Source: Lineus longissimus (Eukaryota; Nemertea; Pilidiophora; Heteronemertea; Lineidae). From it: a stretch of DNA of 64,000 nt. Positions 15,218-25,655 of the stretch are shown in pieces. The position numbers were made by a program, and so were the translations under genes. The stretch covers positions 17,902,039 through 17,966,038 of the forward strand of contig NC_088317.1 of assembly GCF_910592395.1 (NCBI RefSeq). The letters run 5' to 3'. How positions within the stretch are numbered: the stretch's first letter is position 1; each line of letters begins with the position of its first letter. The notes under the pieces were generated by a model that saw only the letters and a list, made by a program, of their open reading frames with translations, was not told the DNA's origin and ran no database searches.

Positions 15218-15298
15218 ACGCCAGACACGTTGTCCTGTCTAGTACACCCAATGCTGCCCAACCGGTTTATCACAAGATACGACGTGAACACCACCATG
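15218..15298 (+). CDS. Candidate first coding exon of an unidentified + strand gene
   Basis: A good acceptor (pyrimidine tract, TTGCAG) opens the exon and GTGAGT closes it. An upstream exon ending at 15111 also has GTGAGT. Joining them puts a stop in the upstream frame, so the first exon would be 5' UTR. Translation could start at 15251 (16 codons, MLPNRFITRYDVNTTM), or at the Kozak-like CACCACCATGG whose ATG is the last codon of the exon. The downstream exons are uncertain; 17071 and 19371 are candidates. Product unknown. Confidence 0.35.
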
Positions 15299-15373
15299 GT
15301 GAGTTATTTTTCTCTATCGAAACTTCCTTGATTGCACATACATGTATTCTTTTGAAACTTCTCATCTCTGCGG

Positions 15374-15545
15374 CAGTGGCGGATCCAGAAATTTTGGAAA
15401 GAAGCGGGGGGCGCTGCCCCACCAATGAGAACTCATGATAGAGCCGAAGGTGCAATCCTGAAAATGAGGGGGAGGGTTCTTGAGGAGAGGTGCCCTAAAA
15501 TATCAAAGAGGGATGACTCATGCGGGACCCCTAAATCCGCCACTG
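15374..15545. mobile_element. MITE with CAGTGGCGGATCC termini
   Basis: A 172-bp element starting CAGTGGCGGATCCAG and ending TAAATCCGCCACTG, i.e. terminal inverted repeats of about 13 bp. Similar CAGTGGCGGATC-type ends are common in non-autonomous DNA transposons of many animals. There is no coding capacity. Confidence 0.75.
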
Positions 15546-15750
15546 CTGTTCTGAATATTTCCACATGGTACTACACTGTATATCGTTCTGGCAGCAAGAA
15601 AATGAGACGATCGGTCATGTCTGCCATATTTTGTGACGTCACACGCCACGTGCTTGGCGCAATGTGTCACGTGCTCATAACACATTCTATCTCTGAACCA
15701 ACCAGCCCTTGATACTGTGACATGTGATATGTATGATGAGGACCTTGACC

Positions 15751-16003
15751 CATAAAAACCCTAAGGGCCAAATTAGAAAAGACGGAAAGTATGAAGTGGC
15801 GAGGGTTCCGAGTTCGAACCCGCTCGAGGAATATTTTTTTATTTCTCTGTGACCTGTTTCGTCAATGAACTTGTGTTTGTGCAGTCAAGTGAGACATGTC
15901 GCTGGGTGTCTATCATGTTTCACGTGCAGTTTGTCTTTTGGTGGTCGGGTGTTTGTTTTCTATCTTTGTCGTTTGGGTTTTTATGCATGCATGTCAGCTT
16001 TAA
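15751..16003 (+). mobile_element. MITE-like element, copy 2, with internal tRNA-like B box
   Basis: The right end TTTTTATGCATGCATGTCAG followed by CTTTAA equals the end of copy 1. The left part CATAAAAACCCTAAGGGCCA is the inverted counterpart of the right part, giving long terminal repeats. Inside is GAGTTCGAACCCGCTCGAGG, which looks like a pol III B box and T arm. The same tRNA-like segment, reverse complemented, is at about 24,695-24,735. Confidence 0.6.
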
Positions 16004-16791
16004 GTATGTTTTCCCGTGGTCACGAAGATGATAAATGTGAATAATGACACCATTGCATTGCCTGCGGTCACGTGGTGGCTTTCAAAGATATCCTTGTGTC
16101 GTCGGTAGGAAGCTGCTGAAAGCCGCAGCAAACCAGCAGCAAACAAAAGACTTAGGCTACTTAAAATCTCTTTCGGGAGCAGTAATAATCTCGTCACCAT
16201 TGAGTTTTACCTATAGCTCCTATACAAGTGTAAAGATGGTGTGCGAAGATAAATTTCGGCCATTTTGTTACCATTTTAATATCTAACTGTATGCGCCTGC
16301 TTAATCGCCCGCCCGCGAATTTTTTTCCTGAACCTTTCGGGCAGTACAGTGTACATTTGCACACAGGTTCTCAGCCAATCAGAATCCGATAAATCTGTGT
16401 CGTCATCGGGGCGTCATCATGAAACTTAGAAGTAAGCTTGTATTGTTTTGTGCTTGTTAATCAAATTTGAAGCATACAGTATCAAAAAAAAACTGGAGGA
16501 AGACCACACACACGAGGCAGTATCGAAAGACAAGTCTCATTGCAGAAAAAAATATTCCTACTGGAGGAAGACCATTCACATGAGACAAGTCTCATTGTAT
16601 ATTCATGCTCAATAAATGATATCTGAAGGACTATCCCTTGCATCTTGGAGATGGGCTATTGTTATTGTCCTTTCTGTAGGTATGTTGCAGGCAGCAGAAA
16701 TAACTAAAATATCTAAAATTTAAATAACAAGGGAAAAGAAACGCGTTATAAAAATTAAATATAAAGAGTAAAAAAGAAAAAGAAAAATGTT

Positions 16792-16878
16792 GTCCACGAC
16801 CGCATTCGAACTCACGACCTTTGGATCGAACATCGTATTCTGCCATTTCTGACCAGCGCTCTACCAACTGCTCTAAAG
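16792..16878 (-). repeat. tRNA-like sequence (pseudo-tRNA or SINE head)
   Basis: On the minus strand GAGCAGTTGGTAGAGCGCTGG resembles a D arm/A box, and GGTCGTGAGTTCGAATGCGG resembles a T arm/B box. Spacing is about 40 nt. No complete cloverleaf with a paired acceptor stem is found, so this is not called a functional tRNA. Confidence 0.45.
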
Positions 16879-17070
16879 TTTCTAAGACTTCTGACGTCAT
16901 GTATTTGTCGAAATCTGATTGGCTGAAAGTCCCTGTACAAATGTACACTATAGTGCCCAAAAGGGTCAGGAAAAAAAATCGCTCCCCACCCTTTTCAGAT
17001 AGACAGTTAGCCCATCTATCACTTCGATCTGTCTTCCGTAGCGGTCATGGCCAATTCTTTTTTCTTTCAG

Positions 17071-17280
17071 AAGCCCCGACGTCCTTTGAACTTTCAAGAA
17101 ATGGTTGGGTTTGGTCAAGGGACTGGTATTGGATCTGATATATTATCATTGTTGTCACACCTTTTCGCTAAATATGAGGTCATGAAAATGCTTGGTATTG
17201 CTCCTTGTGAGGTGTTACTCAACGTTAATGACGCCTGTCTGTATAAGTGGTACATACTTGACACCTATGGCGAAGGATGA
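17071..17280 (+). CDS. Candidate exon, unidentified
   Basis: A strong acceptor (TTCTTTTTTCTTTCAG) is followed by an open frame beginning KPRRPLNFQEMVGFGQGTG and running to a TGA at 17278-17280. The 3' border is unclear; possible donors lie after 17178 and 17211. Phase 0 would allow joining to the ATG-ending exon at 15298. No known family is recognised, and this could be chance. Confidence 0.25.
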   Translation, partial: KPRRPLNFQEMVGFGQGTGIGSDILSLLSHLFAKYEVMKMLGIAPCEVLLNVNDACLYKWYILDTYGEG

Positions 17281-17289
17281 GCCAGTTAT

Positions 17290-17900
17290 TTTCGAGTTTG
17301 TACTTTGGGTGCATCTCGTTCCTCGGGTTGCATTGCGCCCGCGACCCCATAGGAGTTCCTGGTCTTGTCTCTTCGCCCCCAACCCCGATAAACTCTATGT
17401 ACCGTGAACGAATGCTCATCAGGTCGACAGTTATTTGACGACGTAAATCCATCCATATTAACTGGCGCTGCGGCTGCGCTCAATAGACTCCGTTGGGGAG
17501 TCTGAGCCTGATAGGGTGTACCAGTCCAGCCGGTTATGTACGGTTGGTATGCTCTATGATATGGATCTCCAGCCACCTGTCAGCTAGGGGCAGACCCCAG
17601 TGTCTCAACCCTGGGTCTCAGAGGCGGTAACTTCTAGTCAGGCAGCGCGCTATGTCTGGTTAGGCGACATGGGTTACCAGGGCATCCACAGCCAAAATGG
17701 TTTGCACATGGAGGTCATCGCGACCGACTTGTGAGGGGGAAGAAGTGATGTCCATGGCGGTTTCAAATTGATCTGACGACCCCCGCGTCTTCTGGACAGG
17801 GAGGGGTTCATGTGGCCGAATCCTGTCAGCTAAATCCTATCGTTAGCATCGTTCGCGGTACATGGAAACCAAGGGCATGGAACCCTTTTTTGTCTTGGTT
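17290..17900. other. GC-rich stretch, possible relic of a retroelement 5' region
   Basis: This segment is clearly richer in G+C than its surroundings and holds no long frame. The style (a string of short GC-rich direct phrases without coding) resembles untranslated leaders of LINEs, but no reverse transcriptase is present nearby. The assignment is an inference. Confidence 0.25.
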
Positions 17901-18147
17901 TAATTTCTCTGAGGATTTCAATGATGATATATATATTTAGATCCACAGGTATAGTCGGTACATGTGGCGACTCGCCACATGAACATTTTAAAAGTTTTTT
18001 TTCGAGCATTGTTAAAAGTTATGAGAATAAATTTCTTCTTTGGACGTGTTTTTTTTTAACCAGAATGACAATCAAAAAGTTTGTCACTGGAGAATTTCCC
18101 CATCCCCCACCCCAGCCCTAGAATAATATACAGACTAAATAGTATCT

Positions 18148-18420
18148 TTGGACTGTACTGGTAATATAGGTCAGTCACGAAAAATAACATATATATTGGA
18201 CTGTACTGGTAATATAGGTCAGTCAAGAAGAATAGAATATGTATTGGACTGTACTGGTAATATAGGTCAGTCACGAAAAATGAAATATATTGGACTGGAC
18301 TGGTAATATAGGTCGGTCACGAAGAATAGAATTATATTGGACTGTACTGGTAATAGAGGTCAGTCAAAAAAAAGAAATATATATTGGACTGTACTGGTAA
18401 TATAGGTCAGTCACGAAAAT
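18148..18420. repeat. 46-48-bp tandem repeat, six copies
   Basis: The core TTGGACTGTACTGGTAATAT followed by AGGTCAGTCA starts at 18148, 18196, 18244, 18290, 18337 and 18384. The spacer after the core varies in A-rich content. Confidence 0.92.
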
Positions 18421-19370
18421 ATCTGAAAGTCTGTGCCCCATTGTTGACGAATATAATATCGTGAGGACTTTATCAATAGTCACGGTCCCTGGCCCCTCCC
18501 ACATAAAAATCATTAGCAAGGTCACTGCAGGCAATAGCTTCAGCGTTGTTATTGTATAAACATGTCTTAAACATTATAAACGGCCCTATTTGTGGGGTTA
18601 CATTGGGTTCTTGCTGGGGTAATGATGTCCATGTCCCATTCTGCGTTTTGTGGACTTGTAAATCAGTCCAGCAGTGACACTGCGTTTTGTGGGCATGTAA
18701 GTCTGTCCCGCAGTACCAAGTTTCACCCCAGCAATTACAAATAAGACCTGCACGTGACCTTAGAGTAAATAGCTATGCAAGTGTGGTCGAGACAAAACGC
18801 GATGTATGCATTGGAAGAAGGAAATCTGCGAAGAGTAGCTGGAACTGTCTGTCCAGCTCTCGTTTATGAAACAATGGGCGATTTGAAAGACGTCTCCTGA
18901 ACAGATCGCCCATTGTTCACTGAAGCAGCATTCGAATTGTCTCCAATTTTTTCAGGTGGATTGCTCCATCTCGTGTGGTTTCGCTGTCCCGTCCCTAGAA
19001 TCGAGCCAACGCGACCGAGGCCAATTCTGAGAGATAGATATTCAGGATGCCAGATTTGTGGAACACAATTTGGTAAATGAGATAAAATTCGATAAGCTGG
19101 CTACAGTTAATAAAATGAGGCTTTAGGTCCGTCATCATGTGACTGATATTCGGACAAACCCGAGGCAGGTTGACCACCATTGCCTGACAATTTAATTGAT
19201 TCATCTTATTAGTGCCAATGAGGCTGTCGCAGACATAAACATGTGTATAGACATATTACTGATATGCTATAATAGATTTTTTTTAAAAACTTCATGAAAT
19301 ATGATCAAATACTTCTTAAATTGTATATTTCAATGTTTCTTGGTATCTAAATCTTCCCTTTCTATTCCAG
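18421..19370. other. Intergenic or intronic, nothing assigned
   Basis: No supported gene. A short inverted pair is visible: CAATGGGCGATTTGAAAGAC near 18,872 and GATCGCCCATTG near 18,904. Confidence 0.4.
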
Positions 19371-19557
19371 GCCAGTAGTCAAGAGCCATGATCAGGGAAC
19401 AGCAGTTCCCAACGGAATTGACCCTTTTCTTGTTGTAATTCATGCTGTTGGCTCAGAATGGGTTGACACTCGCCTGTTTTCGACCCTGAAAATTAAACAT
19501 CGAACATTGTTACTCTTTATTGAAAGTGAACCATGCAAAAGATGTGCTTATTCCTGA
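19371..19557 (+). CDS. Candidate terminal exon, unidentified
   Basis: An acceptor TCTATTCCAG precedes a phase-1 frame of about 61 codons beginning PVVKSHDQGTAVPNGIDPFL and ending at TGA. It might be a last exon of the gene starting near 15.2 kb. No family is recognised and no conservation can be tested here. Confidence 0.2.
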
Positions 19558-20497
19558 AATCAATAGCACTTCATGTATGTACTCGCTGATCCAGAATATT
19601 GTTATTTCTTGTTCCGTTTTCAATGTGGCAATCCATTTACCGTATCTGAGCTATTTCACAGCACAAGAAGTGCAACATTACAACAATGGAGCTATTTCTT
19701 GATCACAGCAAAAAAATGTGTTTCTACATTGTTTTACTCAAATGATGCATGGATGAGCCTTATTGACATATTTGTTTTCAAGAGTAATTGGTTGTAGGTT
19801 TCTTTCTTTTTTCTTAAGACAGGCCTAATTTAACAGAAGGCCTATTATTTTAGGTAGGATATTATTTATACTATAGGCCCATATCAGTTTTGAGATCAAT
19901 TTCCTCTTGATGATAATAAACGTCAATCGAGTCTCTGCACCATTTTGATTGGGCGGTTTTGGGCTAAAATACAGTACAAGAGAATGCTCCATTGGTGTTA
20001 ACAGAATATGTCATTGTTTTGGTCAGCAATCAGTTCTTGCCACCTTGAAAGCGGTCACGGTTACTTACGACTTGTACATTGTTCAATTGTCATTATGCTA
20101 TTGTAATTTGCCTTTGCCCCCCCCCATCCTTATCGACACTCACAGTGCACCACCCTCCATCCCATGCCCCGCATGCGCACTGACCCAACATCTGATCCCT
20201 TGACACGCTTGCTCAAGCGGCTCAAGCGACGTCAGCAGTATCAACGTTGTGTTATGGTATTCCAAGTTTTGCATTATTCATATGTACATGTACTGCCACA
20301 TAAATGTTGTCATATCATAAACCTTCGTCTCTTGTCCTTCAGACAATAAGTGTGCGGATCACTCCCAGCAAGTTCTATTAACACACTACACTATCTTCAC
20401 GTGCAACAATTTACGGTCAGCCTTTTCTGATTCCGCATGCCGGCCACTAATTCTAAGTTTTGTAGTATATATTATATACTTGCCCAATAAAAGTTGC

Positions 20498-20870
20498 CAT
20501 ATCATCAGGCTTTGTCTCTTGTCCTTCGGTCTCTCAACGTGGGGGACACTCTCGAAAAGTTAGATTTATGCACTTACCAAACGACACCAAATGCACCTTC
20601 CTCACCAAAATACCCCACGCCCGCGGACAGGGACGAAATAGCCCAGAGTCTGTACCGTAACTTAATTTGCATCCCGTTTCAATCCAGAATGACATATCAT
20701 CAGCCTTTGTCTCTTGTGCTTCGGTCTCTCAGCGTGGGGACACTCTCGAAAAGTGAGATTTATGCACTTACCAAATGCACCTTCTTCACCAAAAATACCT
20801 CACGCCAGCGGTCAGGGACGAAATAGCCCAGAGTCTGTACCGTAACTTAATTTGCATCCCGTTTCAACCC
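20498..20870. repeat. Tandem duplication of ~195 bp, two copies plus remnant
   Basis: CATATCATCAG(G/C)CTTTGTCTC occurs at 20498 and about 20693, followed by the same CTCTCGAAAAG, TTTATGCACTTACCAAA and CCCAGAGTCTGTACCGTAAC in both. A third diverged start (CATATCATAAACCTTCGTCT) lies at about 20310. Confidence 0.88.
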
Positions 20871-22280
20871 TGAATGAGATAGCCAACTTGTATGTAAGCA
20901 GTTGACGATCGAGAAGAAGAGACAGTTTTTCCAAGCCTTGCGGAGACCAACGTCTATGTATGACGACAGTTCTGAAGAGCTCTGTCTGGTTTCCTATATC
21001 TGTATAGCCATCATGGTATCAATGATTGAGCTGATTTACGAATATCGCGTAACTGAACTTAAGCAGGATTTCATGACACCACCGACTATCTTTCATACAT
21101 CTTCGCGCATGAGGGCTTGCGAAATCTGCCTAGATAAAAATGTTTTACTGACAAAGTCCCATTTCTCCACTACTCACGGAAAATAACTGGCGCTCAATGT
21201 GTGTATCTATGTGTCCCTGGAGTTCGAAGGATGTGACATTACAGAGCGTCCGATTTAGTCTCGCAAAGAGACGCGAATTATTCCAGGACATTCAAACTTG
21301 TGTTGTATCCAATCCTTACGATGTATGGTTATCCCTACAGAGTTGCTAAAAGCCCCGTCTCTTTAGTATTGGATGAGGCATCCTGCAGACAGTCCGCTGT
21401 ACGCTCTTGAGAGAGACACTGACACCCCATCTTTGCCCAGAGTAACCGTGCTCAGAGTACTGGTAAACCGCAATCGTCACTTGAAGACAAAGCATTTGCT
21501 GGTGTTTATTCATATCATCTCCTCAAACACTACTCGAGTACTTCTTGGGTGGTACCTGATACGAGACAACTAACTGAGCTATAACTAACCTGAAGTGCTA
21601 TTTGATAAGGGCACATGAGCTGTGTCCCTTTAGTTAGAAGGATGTGACACCTCACAATGTCCAATGAAGCTCATTGAGAGAAAAAGACACTAATACATTC
21701 ACAGGACTTTCAAACTGCTGGGAGCGTCCCTACAGAAGTATGGGCAGTGAAGCAGACAACCCTGTTCCTCCAGTGTTAGTCTTGGGGGTAACTGATTTGG
21801 CATTACCTGGTATGGGCAACTCGTCTTGCGAGGGTGCAGATCGTGTGTGAGTTATCAAACTTTATTTACATACGTGTAATTATAACGCAATGATGGTCCC
21901 TCAAACAGCTGGCTTGGCATGATTCTAAACTACATCCGTGTAGTCCACAGAAAATCAAATTCTTTGCCTGACAAGAAGCAGTCAAGTCCCTTTTTAAACT
22001 TATTGCTGTCCTTTAATAACACCAATATTTAGGCCACTCCAATCACAGGAACTCCTCAGCTGCTCGACTCTCGAAAGGATCAACGTTGTTCATCTTTGTG
22101 GCCTTGATCACTTAACCCTGCATTGCTTCGTCCTTCAAATGAGACTTCGTAACTGATGTCTACGCCTGGGCAATCAAAGTGAAGAGCAAGAGTTTAGTTT
22201 GTTATGGGCTCTTCCTCCGGATGAAGACGGAGTCACTAGGCCCATCAACACAATAGTAACGCAAAACCGTACGTAGCGAC
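20871..22280. other. Intergenic, no gene seen
   Basis: Short frames only. Two similar sentences around GTGTCCCT(G/T)...GAAGGATGTGACA at about 21,210 and 21,622 suggest an old degenerate duplication of roughly 410 bp. Confidence 0.4.
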
Positions 22281-22805
22281 GCGCAAAAACAAGGATAACG
22301 AAAAATGTGTCTTCCTTCACAACAAGGCCTAGCAACATCACCACAAACCAACCATCAGCAGCCAAAACATCACGGCAAAAAAGCTCCGCGTTTATCCCAA
22401 AATTCATAAAAAGGTGAGCCAACACGAATTTTTATTTGTATTCCAATCCATTTATGAATATACCCTGCATACGATCTGATAAAATTACCGCTGCAAAGTT
22501 TGCCACTCTTTGCGTGAAATGAAGTTTTATTCATGTTTCTCTGGCTGTAAGCTAGAATCTCGCAAAAAAACGTCGTCCTTCACGACGAGACGCTAGCAAC
22601 GCCACCACAAACCAACCATCAGCAGCCAAAACATCACGGCAAAAAAGCTCCGCGTTTTTCCACATTTTTCTAAAAAGGTAAGCCCATTTGCGCTTTTATT
22701 TGTATTCCATTCCATTTATGAATATATGCTTCACCCCATCTGGTAATAATACATTTTACAAACTAGCCACATTTTGCGTGAAATGAAGTTTATTCATGTT
22801 TTTTT
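22281..22805 (+). repeat. Tandem duplication (~260 bp) containing alternative 5' UTR exons
   Basis: Two direct copies share CCACAAACCAACCATCAGCA, AAAACATCACGGCAAAAAAG and CTCCGCGTTT. Each ends in AAAAAG followed by a donor: GTGAGC after 22413 and GTAAGC after 22677. Downstream homology continues through TTTATTTGTATTCCA and TGCGTGAAATGAAG. They look like duplicated non-coding first exons that could splice to the acceptor at 23101-23102 just before the start codon of the 350-aa gene. Confidence 0.65.
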
Positions 22806-22854
22806 TCGTGGAAACTTTAGATTTCCGAAATCACGTTGTCATCGCCGATCATGA

Positions 22855-23034
22855 TGACGTCATTGTGCACTTCATATCCCGGATGTAATTTTTTGCAACG
22901 CTATCGCCTGTGACGTCACATCTCATTTATGGACTACTCGCGCATGCGCAAATCCATAGCGACGTCATCACTGTATGTGACGTCACTGTAATAATACGCT
23001 GGATGATTGGTGCGGTTCTTGCGTTTTGACGTCG
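22855..23034 (+). promoter_or_regulatory. Cluster of CRE (TGACGTCA) motifs with an NRF1-like palindrome
   Basis: Full TGACGTCA occurs at 22855, 22911 and 22978; near-matches CGACGTCA at 22960 and TGACGTCG at 23027. CGCGCATGCGCA at 22939-22950 matches the NRF1 palindrome. Five CRE-type sites within 180 bp, immediately upstream of a coding exon, suggest a CREB/ATF-responsive promoter or intronic enhancer. Confidence 0.6.
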
Positions 23035-23108
23035 TGCGAAGTCCTCCCTAGCAACGTATCAACCATCATTTTGTAATTATTTGTGTGTCTTTCCACTTTT
23101 AGATCAAA

Positions 23109-25655
23109 ATGGAAGATAACACCAAGGTATTTACCCTTGAGGCCGAGCTGGAAGGAGCGGAGATGGTCGGCGAAGATGTCGTAACTGTCGATGCTGTGGA
23201 TGCCACCACACCGGAAGAGACAGAGACAGTCGGCGGAGATGTCGTAGCTGATGGTGTGGTTGTGGTGAATGTCGCGGACACCACGCCAGAAGAGGCAGTG
23301 ACTGTCGGCGAGAACGTCGTAGCAGTCGATGCTGTGGATACGGTGAATGTCGCGGACACCACGCTAGAAGAGGCGGAGACTGTCGGCGGAGATGTCGTAG
23401 CTGATGGTGTGGTTGTGGTGAATGTCCCTCACACCACGCTAGAAGAGGCAGAGACTATCGGCGAGAATGTCGTAGCAGTCGATGCTGTGGATATGGTGAA
23501 AGTCGCGGACACCACGCCAGAAGAGGCAGAGACTGTCGGCGAGAATGTAGTAGCTGTCGATCCTGTGGTTGAAATGAATGTCACGGACACCACACCAGAA
23601 CTGGCAGAGACAGTCGGTGCCAAAAAGCAGGGCCGACTGACCAAGTTCTTGAATAGACTCCGCTCTGTGAAAAAGGTAGGTGTTGCGTGGTCCCTTCCCT
23701 TCTCACAGTAACAGACTGCTCAAGGGGGGGGGGGAGTCAAATAACCAGTGCAAAGTTCTACCTCTCTCTGGAAATCAATTGTCTGGATCAGTTTTGACCC
23801 TTCGCACCCCCCTTCGCGAATGTTTTTGCCCCCAGGCTCAACATTATTTGAATAAAATTACATGTGCACACACAAACTACATGTATTTGGAAAGAATCAA
23901 TAAGACCCCGCAACGAAAGTACGATTTGTGCGGGCCGCTAAATGATGGAAGAAACATGATAAACCAATCACTGACTCTCATTTCAAAATCATTTTCAGTC
24001 TAAGGATGAGCCCCTTACTCCTACTGAGAACGGCGCCGGGGAGGAAGGAGCCGGCAGAGTTGCACTCACAGAAGAAGCTATCAAAAAGAAGGCTAGATTC
24101 TTTAAGTGGCGCGCGGAAAAACTCAAGGTATTTATATTGCGAAACTTTTTTTTTGTTACCGACGTATCCAAATTGGTATACTCCCTTTATATACATGTAC
24201 AGGGTATTGATGAGATGTAAAAATCCTGACAGTTAACTTTCGAGAACTAGGTCATCACCAGAATGCCGGGCAACGTACTTATACTAAATTTGGTCCATGG
24301 TTGTAATTAGGGTCCGTTGCCAGGGTAAAGATAACTGACTTATCATTTTAAATCATTTTCAGTCCAAGGTTGAGCCTTTTGCGACTGTTGACAACGGCGC
24401 CGGGGAGGAAGGAGCCGGCAAAGTTACAGAAGAAGCTATCAAAAAGAAGGCTGGATTCTTCAAGTGGCGCGCAGAAAAACGCAAGGTATTTATATTACGA
24501 AACTTTTTTTTGTTACCAACGTATCCAAATTGGTATCCTCCCTTTATATACATGTAAAGGGTATTGAAAAAAAAATCTCGGCAGTTAAAGCTGACATGCA
24601 TGCATAAAAACCCCAACGGCCAAGTTAGAAAACACAAACGCCCGACGCCCGACAGTACAGAGACGCTCTCGTGTAAAGAAAAATGAAAAATATTCCTCGA
24701 GCGGGTTCGAACTCGGTTTCCTCGCCACTTGATCCTTGCCGTCTTACCCACTATGCCATGAATCTGATGTTGTCAATGAGCATATTTTTCAGGAACAAGC
24801 TTGACAGAATGGCGTCTTTTGTGCCATCTGCACCATTTTCAGTTTAAAAGCGGCCTTTAATTTGCCTTTTTACAATATTTGTAAGGTGAATTCAAAAGAT
24901 ACATAATCAGGATATGTACACGACACCCTGTGTTGGATATAGGAGCACGCAGTTATTTTTCGAATTTTTAAGATGCAAAACAATTTCCCGCTTTGCTAGT
25001 ATTAAAACCATGCGTGTATTGCAGAACTGTCTGATGAGGTGGCATTCGATTTCGGACAATGGTTGCAATGGTCACTTATAGTAAGATAATTATATGAACT
25101 GATGCTATATGTGCCCCACGGTCAGTGCTCTGTTGGTGAATACGGTAGCGCCACTGTAGCCTGGTAGTCTATCATATTTAAGGGCGTTTGAGAAATCAGT
25201 CATCACCAGAATGCCGGACGACTTACCCTACTAAATTTGATCCGTGGTTGTATTTAGGGTCCGTTGCCAGGGTAGATAACTGACTTATCAATTTAATCAT
25301 TTTCAGTCTAAGGCTGAGCCTCTTGCGACTGTTGACAACGGCGCCGGGGAGGAAGGAGCCGGCAGAGTTGCAGAAGAGGCTATTAAAAAGAAGGCTGGTT
25401 TCTTCAAGAGGCGCGCGGAAAAACGCAAGGTATGTTCACTGCCAAACTCACGGTTCATCTTTTTTTATAAAACATATCTAAATTGGTATCTTTGATTATT
25501 GAACGTTTGTGCGAAGACTGATGCGGTGTTCATATTCCTTCCAGGCCAAGAAGGAAGCCAAGAAGGCCGCAAAGAAGGCCGCGGCCGACTCGGCGGAGGA
25601 GGAACCAGCCCGGGGCCGGAGTTTTTGGAGTGTGGTCTTTGGCCGCCTCCACTAA
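23109..25655 (+). CDS. Repetitive charged protein built from duplicated exons (350 aa), family unknown
   Basis: Five exons, all joined in phase 0 with GT-AG borders: 23109-23675, 23999-24127, 24363-24485, 25307-25429 and 25545-25655 (TAA). Exon 1 (189 aa) is acidic and carries five to six repeats of about 23-27 residues around TTPEEAETVGENVVAVDAVD, then a basic end RLTKFLNRLRSVKK. Exons 2-4 (43, 41, 41 aa) are near-identical units: a start like SKAEPLATVDNGAGEEGAG, then EEAIKKKAGFFKWRAEKRK. The last exon is Lys/Ala-rich and ends in RGRSFWSVVFGRLH. There is no signal peptide or membrane helix, so it is probably intracellular. The amphipathic basic AGFFKxRAEKRK blocks may bind acidic partners or lipids (inference). 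The ATG follows an acceptor by six bases (ATCAAAATGG). No known family is recognised. Confidence 0.75.
24585..25181. mobile_element. Insertion in intron 3 flanked by TTAA, with MITE-like and tRNA-like parts
   Basis: Introns 2 and 3 of this gene are duplicates of each other. Intron 2 reads GACAGTTAACTTTCGAGAA. Intron 3 has CAGTTAA, then about 590 extra bp, then TTAAGGGCGTTTGAGAA. The extra DNA starts AGCTGACATGCATGCATAAA like the elements at 10290 and 15751. It includes a minus-strand tRNA-like segment (GAGTTCGAACCCGCTCGAGG) near 24,695-24,735. The right end does not mirror the left, so the insert may be composite. Confidence 0.65.

Noticed and set aside
16792-16878. Functional tRNA gene on the minus strand
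   Set aside because: A and B box-like parts are present, but no complete cloverleaf or acceptor stem pairs; kept only as a tRNA-like repeat.
23099-23644. Minus-strand Ser/Thr/Val-rich ORFs
   Set aside because: Complement of the repetitive first exon of the 350-aa gene; no start context or splice structure of their own.
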